A DNA stretch of 64,000 nucleotides from Myxococcus virescens (GCF_900101905.1 NZ_FNAJ01000021.1:61975-125974); one strand, 5' to 3'. Positions 8,261 through 17,022 are shown, counted from the stretch's first letter. A program made the numbers and translations. The notes: generated by a model not told the origin, from the letters alone.

Positions 8261-9670
8261 TCAGTTCAACGACGTGGGGTTAGACACGCTGTTTCGAGCC
8301 CCCGAAGCCGGCATCAGAATCCGCCGCTCCGTCTTGCCCTGCATTTCCGGGACCACCGCGAGCACCGGCAGCGTCAGGCGCTGGCGAACCTCGGTGCCAT
8401 CGCGAAGGCTGTCGTCGCGCATCTCCAGCACCGCCCCCGTCAGCACACCCAAGCCCAGGGCCAGGAGGAAGACGATGAGCATGCCCGCCATGCGGTCCGG
8501 CCGGGCCGGGGTCGCCGGCACGCCCGCCGGGGAGATGACGTTGAACAGGCTCTTGGCGCTCTTGGCCTCCAGCTCCTGCGCGATCTCCGCCTCCACCTTG
8601 CGGCTCACCACGCTCTGGTACTTGGTGCGCGCGATTTCGTAGTCGCGGTTCATCACCGCCAGCTCGTGCGCCCAGCGCGGGGTGTTGTTCAGCCGGCCCT
8701 GGTACGCCTCGGCCTGCTTCTGGAGGTCCTGAATCTCCTGCTGGATGTTGCCAATCAGCGTGGCCACGCGGGTGCGCTCGGCGCGCTCGGCCCACAGCCG
8801 CCCTTCGGCCTCCTTGCGGCGAGCCGTCATGCCGTCCAGCTCCGTCTGAAGTCGCTTCACCTCCGGGTGGTCCTCCGTCCAGGTGGTGCGAGCGTTGACC
8901 AGGGAACGGGTGAGCCCGTTCTCCGCGGCCTCGAGCCGGCCGGCCTCGCTGTCCACCGCGTTGCGCGCGCGGGCCAGGTCGGAGCGGCGGCCCTCGGCGA
9001 CACGCAGCTCCTCCGACTTCGTCTGGAGCTGGTGCGACACGCGCTCCAGGCCGCGCATGTTCATCTCCATCTGCTCGGGCAGCTCGCCCAGGTGGTCCAC
9101 CTTGAACTGGGAGATCTTCGCCTCCCAGTTGCTGACCGCCTTGCCCAGCTGAACCATCTCCTCGTTGAAGAGGTCGGTGGCGCGCGCCGCCTGCGCCTGA
9201 CGAATCTTCAGCGTCTCATCGGAGAAGATGGTCGGCAGGCGGTTGGCCACCTGCGCCGCCACCTGCGGGTCGCGGTTGGCGTAGGTGAGCTCGAAGGCCG
9301 TCTCACCCTCCACGCGCACCGTGAGGTCCTTGCGCATCTGTGCGACGGCGGACTCCATGCCCTTCTCCGAAACGATGTCCGGATAGAGGTTCATCTCCTC
9401 GATGGCCTTCTGAAGCACCGGACGCGCCAGCAGCTCCTGGCGAACGGTGAGCAGCCGCTGCTCGATGATTTCGCTCACCGTGCGCTGCACCATCTCCTCA
9501 CCCGGCCGCTGCGGCTCCACGCGGACCACCACTGAAGCCTCGTACATGCTCGGCCGGGTCATCACGATGGCTGCGCCCACCACGAAGACCACTGCTGCGA
9601 TGGCACCGACCAGGGCCTTGCGCCGCCACAGGGCTCCCAGAAGCTGGTCTGCCGTCATCCCTCGCTCCAT
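8261..9670 (-). CDS. exoC: ExoC: Wzz/Wzc-like polysaccharide co-polymerase without kinase domain
   Basis: 469 residues from the ATG at 9670, preceded by GGAGGAG at about 8 bases; the frame is open further upstream but that extension overlaps exoB antisense-like sequence and is rejected. The first membrane helix lies near residues 17-37, followed by the Wzz motif region (MYEASVVVRVEPQRP). A long periplasmic coiled coil (about 170-400) precedes a second helix near 410-432. It lacks the cytoplasmic kinase domain, which is supplied by ExoD. It would set chain length and bridge the inner membrane to the outer-membrane export proteins ExoA/ExoB. Confidence 0.9.
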   Translation of the reverse strand: MERGMTADQLLGALWRRKALVGAIAAVVFVVGAAIVMTRPSMYEASVVVRVEPQRPGEEMVQRTVSEIIEQRLLTVRQELLARPVLQKAIEEMNLYPDIVSEKGMESAVAQMRKDLTVRVEGETAFELTYANRDPQVAAQVANRLPTIFSDETLKIRQAQAARATDLFNEEMVQLGKAVSNWEAKISQFKVDHLGELPEQMEMNMRGLERVSHQLQTKSEELRVAEGRRSDLARARNAVDSEAGRLEAAENGLTRSLVNARTTWTEDHPEVKRLQTELDGMTARRKEAEGRLWAERAERTRVATLIGNIQQEIQDLQKQAEAYQGRLNNTPRWAHELAVMNRDYEIARTKYQSVVSRKVEAEIAQELEAKSAKSLFNVISPAGVPATPARPDRMAGMLIVFLLALGLGVLTGAVLEMRDDSLRDGTEVRQRLTLPVLAVVPEMQGKTERRILMPASGARNSVSNPTSLN

Positions 9671-9702
9671 GTTCCGCTCCTCCTCCATCCCACGCGCTGT
9701 AG

Positions 9703-10848
9703 CTACCAAGGCGTCACCACCAATCGGACGGCGAACACATTGCGCGTCAGGTCCACCGCGCTCGCCGAATCCGCCAGCCCAACCTGAGCGATTCGATCCA
9801 CCGCACCCTGCGCCGACAGGCGCCGGTCCATGCGGTACTCCACACCACCACTCACCGCGTAGCCCTGCGACACCCGCGGCGCTCCTCTGAACACGGCCCA
9901 GTCCAGCGACGGGGCCTGCCCGTTGCGGAAGAAGCTGGCCGCGCCAAAAAGCGAGAACTTCTGGGTGAACCGGCGCGCCAACATCACCGACGCGTAGTCC
10001 GCCCACAGCGCGTTGGTGAAGCCGTTCGCGCCCACCAGGTCGTGTCCCATCGACACGCCCACGTCGAACATCTCCCCTTCGCGCTGCAGCTCCACGTTCA
10101 CGCGCGGAACCCAGCCACCCTGCTGGCCCACCGGCGCCAGGTACCGCACGGGGCCCGCCCGGACGGTGAAGGTGGTAGGCCGCGTCAGCCGATACCGCAA
10201 CCCCAGCGCCGCGCCGTGCGACTGGCTCAGCGCCCCCTCATAGAGGAAGCCCTGGTACCGGTACTCCAAACCCAGGCTGAGCCGGCGCGTGGCGCGGTAC
10301 CAGCCTTCGATGGAGGGCGTGTGCGCGTACCCCGCGCGCTGCCCCACGTCGATGATGCGCACCGCCTCGAAGCGGTAGCCCGCGCGCACGTCCAGCCGCT
10401 CCGCCACGCGGTTCGTCACGCCCAGCGTCGCCTGCGTGAAGAACGTGGGCAGCGTGGAGCGCGCCAGGCCGTCACGCGGCAGCGAGCTGGGGTCCGTGAC
10501 GCGGAACACCCGAATCGCCGTGTCCAGCCGCAGGCGACGCGTCACCTGGTGCCGGGCCTCCAGACCGCCCCGGTGGTCCAGCGTCGTCCTGCCCGACCCA
10601 TGCCGCATCAGCAGGTCGGCCGCGTAGAAGCTGTCCAGCGTGAGCCGCGCGTCCTTCGCCTCCAGCCCCAGCCGCGGCGTCACCTTCGTCATCAGCTGGC
10701 CGGCGCCGCCACCGCCCAGTCGCAGGTCATCGTCGAACCGCTCCTCGGCCGTCAGCCGAAGCCGGGGCTCCCATACCGTCGCGGCCTGCGCGGCAGGCGC
10801 ACCGAACAGGAGGCCCGCGAGTAGCCACTTCTTCCAGTTGCCCTTCAC
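9703..10848 (-). CDS. exoB: ExoB: outer-membrane beta-barrel protein of polysaccharide export
   Basis: 381 residues from a GTG at 10848 with GGAGG 6 bases upstream. A signal peptide (KKWLLAGLLFGAPAAQA, cleavage after residue about 22) is followed by alternating hydrophobic/polar strands rich in Arg, Tyr and Gly. The protein ends in VVTPW, an aromatic final residue typical of BAM-inserted barrels. In myxobacterial glycan systems a separate barrel replaces the outer-membrane segment of classical Wza. ExoB, encoded next to the short OPX lipoprotein ExoA, fits that role. No enzymatic motif is visible. Confidence 0.88.
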   Translation of the reverse strand: MKGNWKKWLLAGLLFGAPAAQAATVWEPRLRLTAEERFDDDLRLGGGGAGQLMTKVTPRLGLEAKDARLTLDSFYAADLLMRHGSGRTTLDHRGGLEARHQVTRRLRLDTAIRVFRVTDPSSLPRDGLARSTLPTFFTQATLGVTNRVAERLDVRAGYRFEAVRIIDVGQRAGYAHTPSIEGWYRATRRLSLGLEYRYQGFLYEGALSQSHGAALGLRYRLTRPTTFTVRAGPVRYLAPVGQQGGWVPRVNVELQREGEMFDVGVSMGHDLVGANGFTNALWADYASVMLARRFTQKFSLFGAASFFRNGQAPSLDWAVFRGAPRVSQGYAVSGGVEYRMDRRLSAQGAVDRIAQVGLADSASAVDLTRNVFAVRLVVTPW

Positions 10849-10913
10849 CGTCGCCCTCCGTCCCGCACGCCCACCACCGCCCACGTCCACGACGCCCACT
10901 GCGTCACCACCCC

Positions 10914-11486
10914 TCACGGAACGACGACGGTGTCACCCGGCCGGAGCATGACCTCGTGTCCACCATCCGGAGAGATGAGGTCGCTGTAGCGCACCGGAAT
11001 CTGTCCGCCCTTGCTGTCGGTGCGGATGACCACGATGCCGTCCGAGTTGGCGAAGTCCGTGAAGCCGCCCGCCAGCGCGATGGCCTGCAGCAGTGACACG
11101 CGGCCGCGCAGCGGATAGGCGCCCGGGTGGGCCACTTCGCCGGTGACGAACACGCGGCTGCTGTTCACCTCGCGGACAATCACCGTCACGCGCGGCTCCT
11201 GCACATACGGCTGGAAGGCCTCCTTCAGGGATTCGGCCAGCTCCGTGGGCGTCTTGCCCGCGGCGTGGACCTCGCCCACCATGGGCATGGAGATGTAGCC
11301 ATCCGGACGAACCGGCAGCGTCCGGGACAGCTCCGCGTCACGCCACACCGCGATGTCCAGCACGTCCTCGCGGCCAATCCGGTAGGGCTGCTCCGTGTTG
11401 TCCACCGTCACCTTCGGCTGGTGCGCGCAGCCCCCCAGGAGCATCACGCCCAACACCGTCCAGAACCCCGCGCTCGTCTTGCCCAT
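10914..11486 (-). CDS. exoA: ExoA (FdgA): OPX-family polysaccharide export lipoprotein
   Basis: 190 residues and the first gene of the exo operon. The lipobox LLGGC places the lipidated cysteine at residue 20. A poly-export domain (about 30-110: YRIGREDVLDIAVWRDAELS, GYISMPMVGEV) and one SLBB domain (about 113-180) follow, and the protein then stops. It lacks the C-terminal amphipathic helix that forms the outer-membrane pore in Wza, consistent with a partner barrel (ExoB). GAGGGAGAG lies upstream of the ATG. In M. xanthus the orthologue is developmentally induced and required for spore coat formation. Confidence 0.93.
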   Translation of the reverse strand: MGKTSAGFWTVLGVMLLGGCAHQPKVTVDNTEQPYRIGREDVLDIAVWRDAELSRTLPVRPDGYISMPMVGEVHAAGKTPTELAESLKEAFQPYVQEPRVTVIVREVNSSRVFVTGEVAHPGAYPLRGRVSLLQAIALAGGFTDFANSDGIVVIRTDSKGGQIPVRYSDLISPDGGHEVMLRPGDTVVVP

Positions 11487-11564
11487 CGTCAGCTCTCCCT
11501 CAAAAGCGTGTGTCGCGCTCCCGGCCCTACCGCAGCCGGACGTTGCTTCCGGCGGCGTTGCCTT

Positions 11565-11580
11565 AGCAGCGCGTGTGCCA
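11565..11580 (-). promoter_or_regulatory. Sigma-54-type promoter candidate for the exo operon
   Basis: On the minus strand the bases read TGGCAC-ACGCG-CTGCT. The GG and GC dinucleotides are exactly ten bases apart, the spacing required for the sigma-54 -24/-12 elements. Transcription would start near 11554, giving a leader of about 68 bases to exoA. The -12 box is CTGC rather than the preferred TTGC. NtrC-like activators are known to control sporulation genes in M. xanthus, so the site is plausible, but it is a pattern match only. The remaining sequence between 11581 and 11859 holds no gene and would be the activator-binding region. Confidence 0.5.
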
Positions 11581-11859
11581 CGTACTGGAGGGAGGGAAAG
11601 CCCTTGGATCGCAGTGGGTTACGAAGTGCCCTCCTGGGAGACCCCATGGGGTTCAGGAAATTTTTCCGGCATCGTACCCGCGTCGCACCCGGTGCTTTCT
11701 TCAGGCATTGCTCTGAACAGGGAACGACTTTGCCCTCCGCGGCCCCTCCCGCTTCCCACTTCCCGGGGCTGGAGGCTGGCACGCGTCTTGGATTGAAGTT
11801 CGCGCGAGGCAATGAATTCCACAACGCGTGATGTGTTCGCGAGAACGGGGGAGGGTCGG

Positions 11860-12057
11860 ATGAGGAAGGCGGCTGGGGCGGTGGCGGCGTCGTTCGCGAT
11901 GGGCACGGGCGCCATGACCCTGATGGGCGTGGCCTTCGCAACGCAGATGGAGGCCGCGGTGGTCGCGGTGGTGGGCCTTGCGTTGTACGCGAGCAGCGCG
12001 CTGCTCACGAACAAGGCGCCGGCGACGGCGGCCACCAGCGTCGCGAAGCAGGCGTAG
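11860..12057 (+). CDS. Small hydrophobic membrane protein, divergent from exoA
   Basis: 65 residues from the ATG at 11860, chosen because GGGGGAGGG lies just upstream; an in-frame ATG at 11812 would add 16 residues but has no good binding site. The product is almost entirely apolar, with two probable membrane helices (about 5-27 and 30-47), then a Thr/Ala-rich end. No family is recognised. A strong hairpin terminator begins 13 bases after the stop, which supports a real short transcript. It shares the intergenic region with the exo operon, so co-regulation is possible but unproven. Confidence 0.6.
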   Translation: MRKAAGAVAASFAMGTGAMTLMGVAFATQMEAAVVAVVGLALYASSALLTNKAPATAATSVAKQA

Positions 12058-12070
12058 TCCGGATGTAACG

Positions 12071-12108
12071 AAAGAGGCCGGGCGCCCGCGCGTGGCGCCG
12101 GCCTCTTT
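12071..12108 (+). terminator. Hairpin terminator after the small membrane protein gene
   Basis: AAAGAGGCCG (12071-12080) pairs perfectly with CGGCCTCTTT (12099-12108). An inner GCGCC/GGCGC pairing extends the stem, and the hairpin is followed by CCTTTGG. The U-tract is weak, as often in high-GC genomes. Confidence 0.65.
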
Positions 12109-12148
12109 CCTTTGGCGCGCGCGGTTTCGGACAATAAGGTGCGCCGCC

Positions 12149-12577
12149 ATGGCCAAGCCACAGTACTGGCTCATCAAGAGCGAGCCCTCCGTCTACGCCT
12201 ACGCCCAACTGGAGAAGGACGGGAAGACGGAGTGGACCGGCGTGCGCAACTTCGAGGCGCGCAACAACATCCGGGCGATGAAGCCCGGGGACCTCTGCCT
12301 CTACTACCACTCCAATGAGGACAAGGCCGTGGTGGGTGTGGCCCAGGTGCTCACGCCGCCGGGACCAGACTCCACCGTGCCCGATGAGGACTGGGCCGCC
12401 ACCTTCATGGGGCCTGTCGTCCCCTTCACGCAGCCGGTGGACCTGGCCACCATCAAGGCCACCGCCGCACTGAAGGATTTTCCGCTCGTCACCCGCGGCC
12501 GGCTGAGCGTGGCCCCCGTCACCGCCACGCACTTCAAGCAGGTGTTGAAGATGGGGAAGACAGTGCTACCGAAGTAG
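12149..12577 (+). CDS. EVE-domain protein (thymocyte nuclear protein 1-like)
   Basis: 142 residues from the ATG at 12149. The whole protein is one EVE domain: MAKPQYWLIKSEPSVYAYAQL at the start, then TEWTGVRNFEARNNIRAMKPGDLCLYYHS and a C-terminal SRGRLSV-type block (LVTRGRLSVAPVT). EVE domains are PUA-like folds that bind modified bases in DNA or RNA. Stand-alone bacterial copies are common and their role is not settled. It lies between a terminator and a GNAT gene and shows no defence genes around it, so a housekeeping role is more likely than anti-phage restriction. Confidence 0.88.
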   Translation: MAKPQYWLIKSEPSVYAYAQLEKDGKTEWTGVRNFEARNNIRAMKPGDLCLYYHSNEDKAVVGVAQVLTPPGPDSTVPDEDWAATFMGPVVPFTQPVDLATIKATAALKDFPLVTRGRLSVAPVTATHFKQVLKMGKTVLPK

Positions 12578-12625
12578 TACGGTGACGCTGGTGGGGCGCC
12601 ACCCCCGAAGGCATACTCCGGCGCC

Positions 12626-13081
12626 GTGAGTGCCACTGACATCCGCAAGATTCCGGCTCAGGAGACGCGCGGCCTCCGCCACGCCATCCTCCGTCCCAAC
12701 CAGCCTCTGGAGATGGCCGTCTATCCCGGGGATGACGACGCGGACACGCTCCACCTGGGCGTCTATACGGAGGGCCGCCTGGTGGGCGTGGCCTCCCTGT
12801 ATCGGGAGCCGCCGCCGGACGCGCTGCGCGCCACCACGGCCTGGCGCCTGCGAGGCATGGCGGTGGACGCCACCCTGCGTGGGCACGGCCATGGCGCCGC
12901 CCTCCTGCAGGCCTGCATGGAGCATGCGGCGCGGCAGGGCGGTTCCCAGGTGTGGTGCAACGCGCGGATGACGGCCTCCGGATTCTACCGCGCGCAGGGC
13001 TTCGCGCAGCGAGGCGAGCCCTTCGACCTGCCCGGCATCGGCCCGCACCACCTCATGTGGCGCAACCTCGGAACCTCCTGA
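12626..13081 (+). CDS. GNAT-family N-acetyltransferase
   Basis: 151 residues from a GTG. The acetyl-CoA-binding motif A is clear (RLRGMAVDATLRGHGHGAALLQACMEHA, about 70-97), followed by NARMTASGFYRAQGFAQRGEPF, the usual beta-bulge and Tyr region. Substrate unknown. The TGA stop overlaps the ATG of pheA by one base (TGATG), so the two are probably co-translated, which raises a link with aromatic amino acid metabolism; that link is inference. Confidence 0.85.
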   Translation: MSATDIRKIPAQETRGLRHAILRPNQPLEMAVYPGDDDADTLHLGVYTEGRLVGVASLYREPPPDALRATTAWRLRGMAVDATLRGHGHGAALLQACMEHAARQGGSQVWCNARMTASGFYRAQGFAQRGEPFDLPGIGPHHLMWRNLGTS

Positions 13082-14220
13082 TGACCACCCTCCCCGACCT
13101 CGACCTCATCCGGACCTCCATCGAGCGCATCGACGAGGAGATCCTCGATGCCCTCCGCCGCCGGATGGCGCTGGCGGACGACGTCGCCCGGGCGAAGCTG
13201 GCCGCCGCCGCGCCCTTCCGGGACCAGCGCCGCGAGGACCTGCTCCTGCGCCGCATCCGCACCCGCGCCGCGGAGCACGGCCTGGACCCGCACGAGGTGG
13301 AGCGCATCTGGCGGCTCTTCATCGACATGTCCGTGGCCCGGCAGCACGAGCTCGTCACCCGCCTGGACACCACGCCCCTGCGCGTGGCCTACCCTGGCGT
13401 GGAGGGCTCCTACAGCCACCTGGCCGCGCGCCGCCGCTATGGGGACCGCGCGGGCGGCGTGCTGCTGTCCGGCTTCGACCATGCGCGCGAGGCCGTGGAG
13501 GCGCTCCGCCGCGGCGAGCAGGACCTGGTGCTGCTGCCCATCGAGAACACCACCGCGGGCAGCATGAACGAGACGTATGACCTGCTCGCCGAGGGCGGCG
13601 TGGTCATCACCGCGGAGCTGGTCAGCCAGGTGGACCACCGCCTGCTGGGCCTGCCGGGTGCGAAGCTGGAAGGCCTGCGGGAGGTGCTGTCCCATCCGCA
13701 GGCGCTGGCGCAGTGCGAGACGTTCCTCCGGGAGAAGGTGCCCTGGGCCCGCGCGGTGCCGGACGTGGACACCGGCGGCGCGGCGCAGAAGGTCCGCGAG
13801 CGCAACGACGCGTCGGTGGCGGCCATCGCCAGCGAGACGGCGGCGCAGCGCTTCGGCCTGGAGGTGCTCGCGAGCGATTTGCAGCCGGCCTTCGACTACA
13901 CGCGCTTCGTGGAGGTGGGCCGAGAGGCCACGCCCCTGGCGCCCGGCGTGCCGTGCAAGACGTCCCTGCTGGTGGTGCTGGAGCACAAGCCCGGTACGTT
14001 GGGAGAGATGCTCCAGCGGCTCACCCTGCGCGGCGTGAACCTGAGCAAGCTGGAGTCGCGTCCCATCCCAGGGCAGCCGTGGCAGTACCGCTTCTACCTG
14101 GACGTGGAGGGCCACGCCGCCTCCGCGGCGGTGACGGCGGCGCTGGACGACATCCGTCCGCTCACCTCGTCGCTGCGCGTGCTGGGCACGTATGCGCGCG
14201 CGGAGGCGCCTCATGCCTGA
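13081..14220 (+). CDS. pheA: Bifunctional chorismate mutase / prephenate dehydratase (P-protein)
   Basis: 379 residues. An AroQ-type chorismate mutase lies at about 1-90 (helical, IDEEILDALRRRMALADDVARAK). A prephenate dehydratase domain follows at about 98-275, starting RVAYPGVEGSYSHLAA and containing the conserved DYTRFVEV. The C-terminal ACT domain (about 288-375) carries the ESRP motif (LSKLESRPIPG) that binds phenylalanine for feedback inhibition. It converts chorismate to phenylpyruvate. The start overlaps the preceding GNAT stop and its own end overlaps the next dehydratase gene by 8 bases. Confidence 0.93.
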   Translation: MTTLPDLDLIRTSIERIDEEILDALRRRMALADDVARAKLAAAAPFRDQRREDLLLRRIRTRAAEHGLDPHEVERIWRLFIDMSVARQHELVTRLDTTPLRVAYPGVEGSYSHLAARRRYGDRAGGVLLSGFDHAREAVEALRRGEQDLVLLPIENTTAGSMNETYDLLAEGGVVITAELVSQVDHRLLGLPGAKLEGLREVLSHPQALAQCETFLREKVPWARAVPDVDTGGAAQKVRERNDASVAAIASETAAQRFGLEVLASDLQPAFDYTRFVEVGREATPLAPGVPCKTSLLVVLEHKPGTLGEMLQRLTLRGVNLSKLESRPIPGQPWQYRFYLDVEGHAASAAVTAALDDIRPLTSSLRVLGTYARAEAPHA

Positions 14221-15034
14221 GTCGCCGCGTCGCATCGCCTTCCAGGGCGAGCCTGGCGCCTACGGAGAAGAGGCCCTGCGCGCGCTGCATGGCGCCGACG
14301 TGGATGCCGTCCCCTGCCTCACCTTCCGCGCCGTCTTCGAAGCCGTGGCCGAAGGCCGCGTGCACGGCGGCGTCGTGCCGGTGGAAAGCTCGCTGGGCGG
14401 ACCCGTGGCGGAGACGGTGGACCTGCTGCTGGAGCATGACGTACCGGCGTCGGGCGAACTGTCCCTGCGCATCCGCCACTGCCTGCTGGCCCCACCGGGC
14501 CTGGCACTGGACGACGTCCAGCAGGCCCTCTCCCACCCGCAGGCCCTGGCGCAGTGCGCGGGCTACCTGCGCCGGCGGGGCATCACACCGCTGCCGGAGG
14601 CGAACACCGCCATCGCCGCGCGGAAGGTGGCGGAGGAGAGGCCTCCACACACGGCTGCCATCGCCAGCCGCATGTCCGCGGACCTGTACGGCCTGGCCGT
14701 GCTGGAGGAAGGCGTGGAGGACTCGCCGGACAACTTCACGCGCTTCATCGCCCTGGGGCCCGCGCCCGAACGGACGTGGACGCGGCGGAAGACGGCGCTG
14801 GCCTTCACCGTGGAGAACGGGCCGGGCGCGCTGTTCCGCGTGATGAGCGCCTTCTCCTCGCGCGGCCTCAACGTGGCGCGGCTGGAGTCCCGTCCGCAGC
14901 GCCGCGCCTGGGAGTACGTGTGGTGCCTGGACGTGGACGGCGCGCTGGAGGACCCGCGGGTACGCGAGGCGGTGGCCGCGGCCCAGGCCGCCTGCGTCAC
15001 CCTGCGGGTGCTCGGAAGCTACGGCGTGGTGTGA
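14213..15034 (+). CDS. Second, monofunctional prephenate dehydratase with ACT domain
   Basis: 273 residues from the ATG at 14213, overlapping pheA by 8 bases. It starts directly with the dehydratase domain (RIAFQGEPGAYGEEALRAL) and has no chorismate mutase. The catalytic-region Thr-Arg-Phe is present (NFTRFIALGP), as is an ACT domain with LESRP. So both key motifs of an active, feedback-sensitive enzyme survive. Two tandem dehydratases are unusual. This copy may be a specialised isoenzyme, act on arogenate, or form a hetero-oligomer with its neighbour. Which of these holds cannot be told from sequence. Confidence 0.9.
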   Translation: MPESPRRIAFQGEPGAYGEEALRALHGADVDAVPCLTFRAVFEAVAEGRVHGGVVPVESSLGGPVAETVDLLLEHDVPASGELSLRIRHCLLAPPGLALDDVQQALSHPQALAQCAGYLRRRGITPLPEANTAIAARKVAEERPPHTAAIASRMSADLYGLAVLEEGVEDSPDNFTRFIALGPAPERTWTRRKTALAFTVENGPGALFRVMSAFSSRGLNVARLESRPQRRAWEYVWCLDVDGALEDPRVREAVAAAQAACVTLRVLGSYGVV

Positions 15035-15041
15035 GGCTCGC

Positions 15042-16160
15042 TCAGGCGCTGGTGCCCTGGAGCCCGTCGCCGCTCTGCACGGCCGTCTCGTACGCGGAGC
15101 GCACCAGTTGGACGTAGCGCTGCAACGCGGGGAGCTGCTCCATGCGCAGGGCCTGGGGGCCGTCACACAGGGCGGCCTCCGGGTGCGGGTGGAAGTCCAC
15201 CAGCACCATGGACGCGCCCGCGATGAGCCCCTGGCCAATGGCGTGGAAGATGTCCGGCAGTCCGTCCGGCGGCGGCGCGGCCTGGCCAATGGCATGCGAA
15301 GGGTCCACGCACACCGGCAGGCGCGTCAGCCGGCGCACCACGGGCACGTGGGCGAAGTCCACCATGTTGCGGTGCGGGTCACCCAGGTGCGTCTTCACGC
15401 CGCGGAGGCAGAAGATGATTTTCGGGTTGCCCTCGCTCGCCACGTACTCACACGCGTTGAGCGACTCCTCCAGGGTGATGCCCATGCCGCGCTTGAAGAG
15501 CACCGGGAAGACACGCTGCTGGCCAATGCTCTTGAGCAGCTCGAAGTTCTGCGCGTTGCGCGTGCCCACCTGGAGCATGACGCCCGTGGCGTTGCCGGAG
15601 CGCTCCAGCGCGTCGCGAATCTCGTCGATGTGACGCGGATGCGTCACCTCCATCGCGATGACCTTGATGCCGTGCTTGCCCGCTGACTCGAACACCCAGG
15701 GCAGGCAGGCGGCGCCCAGGCCCTGGAACTCGTAGGGGTTGGTGCGGGGCTTGTAGGCGCCCATGCGCGTGGTGCGGATGCCCAAGCGGGCAAGCGCCGC
15801 CATCATCGTGTCCACGTTCTCCGGGTTGTCCACGGCACACAGGCCGGCGAACACATTCACGGAGCGCTCGTCGAAGGTGACGCCGTTGTATTCGAAGCCG
15901 GCGGACGTCCGCTGGCCCTTGTGCCGGCCGATGACGCGGTACTTCTGCGACACGCGCACCACCTGCCGCACGCCGGGAATCTGTTCGAAGGGCTCCACGG
16001 GCACCTGCGCGGTGGAACCCAGCAGGTAGACCTCCGTAATCGTGTACTCGGAGCCACCGATGACGTGCGTCCGCGGCGTCACTCCCTTGTACTGGGAAGC
16101 AACCTGGAGGACGGCGGACACCACGGACTCAGGCGAGTCCGGCTCGAGCATGACGATCAT
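15042..16160 (-). CDS. aroF: DAHP synthase (3-deoxy-7-phosphoheptulonate synthase), AroA type I-beta
   Basis: 372 residues. An N-terminal ferredoxin-like regulatory domain (about 1-70) precedes the TIM-barrel catalytic domain. The latter has the KPRTNPYEFQGLG motif that binds phosphoenolpyruvate/metal, and later MLQVGTRNAQNF, CLRGVKTH, DPSHAIGQ and DFHPHPEAALCDGPQ. This is the Thermotoga/Bacillus-like class. It catalyses the first step of the shikimate pathway. It converges on the prephenate dehydratase genes with only 7 bases between stops. GGGAG lies about 8 bases ahead of the ATG. Confidence 0.93.
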   Translation of the reverse strand: MIVMLEPDSPESVVSAVLQVASQYKGVTPRTHVIGGSEYTITEVYLLGSTAQVPVEPFEQIPGVRQVVRVSQKYRVIGRHKGQRTSAGFEYNGVTFDERSVNVFAGLCAVDNPENVDTMMAALARLGIRTTRMGAYKPRTNPYEFQGLGAACLPWVFESAGKHGIKVIAMEVTHPRHIDEIRDALERSGNATGVMLQVGTRNAQNFELLKSIGQQRVFPVLFKRGMGITLEESLNACEYVASEGNPKIIFCLRGVKTHLGDPHRNMVDFAHVPVVRRLTRLPVCVDPSHAIGQAAPPPDGLPDIFHAIGQGLIAGASMVLVDFHPHPEAALCDGPQALRMEQLPALQRYVQLVRSAYETAVQSGDGLQGTSA

Positions 16161-16319
16161 CTTCAGTTCTCCCGGGCGGCGTTGTCGTACTACACGCGAA
16201 TTGCGTGAAGCGTTGCGGAAAATGGCCGCGGCAGATGTAACACTTCGAACCGCTTTGCCGCGTCCGGACTTGAAACCGGAAGGGGGCTGCGTCCCGTCCA
16301 GGCCCCGGCGGGCCGCCTG

Positions 16320-16886
16320 CTAGGCCGGCACGGGGCGGAGCCGGGTGGCGAGCTGGGCGTAGTGATCTCTCTGAGCGGGGTCGCCCAGGTGCTCCCACAC
16401 GTCTGCCAGGGCCCGGGCGCACTCGGCGAAGCCAGGAGACAGCGTCAGCGCCAGTTCGAAGACGTGGCGGGCCTGGCGGTAGCGGGCCTTGTCCGGGCGA
16501 CGGGAGCCCCGCGTCAGCAGCGCGTTGCCCAGGGCGTAGATTTGAACGGCGGCGGACTCGCGGTAGCCCGGCGTGGGGTTGAGCTGCGTGGCGCGCTGGA
16601 GCAGCTGCGCGGCGGCCTCCGGCTCCCCCAGCTCCAGCTGGCAGAGTGCCGCGTCGCGGTGGGCCTCGGCCTCGGTGGGGTCCACTTCGATGGCGCGCTC
16701 GAAGCAGCGCAGCGCCTCCTCGAAGCGCTCCAGCGTGGCCAGTGACGCGCCCTTCGCGGTGAGCGCCGGGACGTGCTTGGGGTCCACGGCGAGCACCTTG
16801 TCGAAAGCGAGGATGGCCGCCTCGTGGTTGCCCGCCATGGACAGGCTCACGCCGTCATTGAAGGCCGCGAACAGCAACTTGGACAT
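16320..16886 (-). CDS. TPR-repeat protein
   Basis: 188 residues made of about four tetratricopeptide repeats, for example AILAFDKVLAVDPKHVPALTAKGASLATLERFEEALRCFERAIEVDPTEAEAHRDAALCQLELGE read over positions 25-90. There is no signal peptide or membrane helix, so it is a cytoplasmic adaptor. It lies upstream of and parallel to the DAHP synthase gene, 160 bases apart, which is too far to assume translational coupling. Partner unknown. Confidence 0.8.
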   Translation of the reverse strand: MSKLLFAAFNDGVSLSMAGNHEAAILAFDKVLAVDPKHVPALTAKGASLATLERFEEALRCFERAIEVDPTEAEAHRDAALCQLELGEPEAAAQLLQRATQLNPTPGYRESAAVQIYALGNALLTRGSRRPDKARYRQARHVFELALTLSPGFAECARALADVWEHLGDPAQRDHYAQLATRLRPVPA

Positions 16887-17022
16887 CTCTCCCCCTGCTC
16901 AAGGGTGACACCGGCCACGCTCCTGGGCCGGAGGGTCAGCCTCTCACCGGAGAAGTCCCCATGGAAAGACGTCATTCCTGGGCGCGCTTTCGTCCCGCTG
17001 ATGGGAGCCATTGGTCCCTACT

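Noticed and set aside
12149..12577. EVE-domain gene as part of a restriction/defence island
   Set aside because: Neighbours are housekeeping aromatic amino acid genes and the exo operon; no nuclease or methylase is adjacent.
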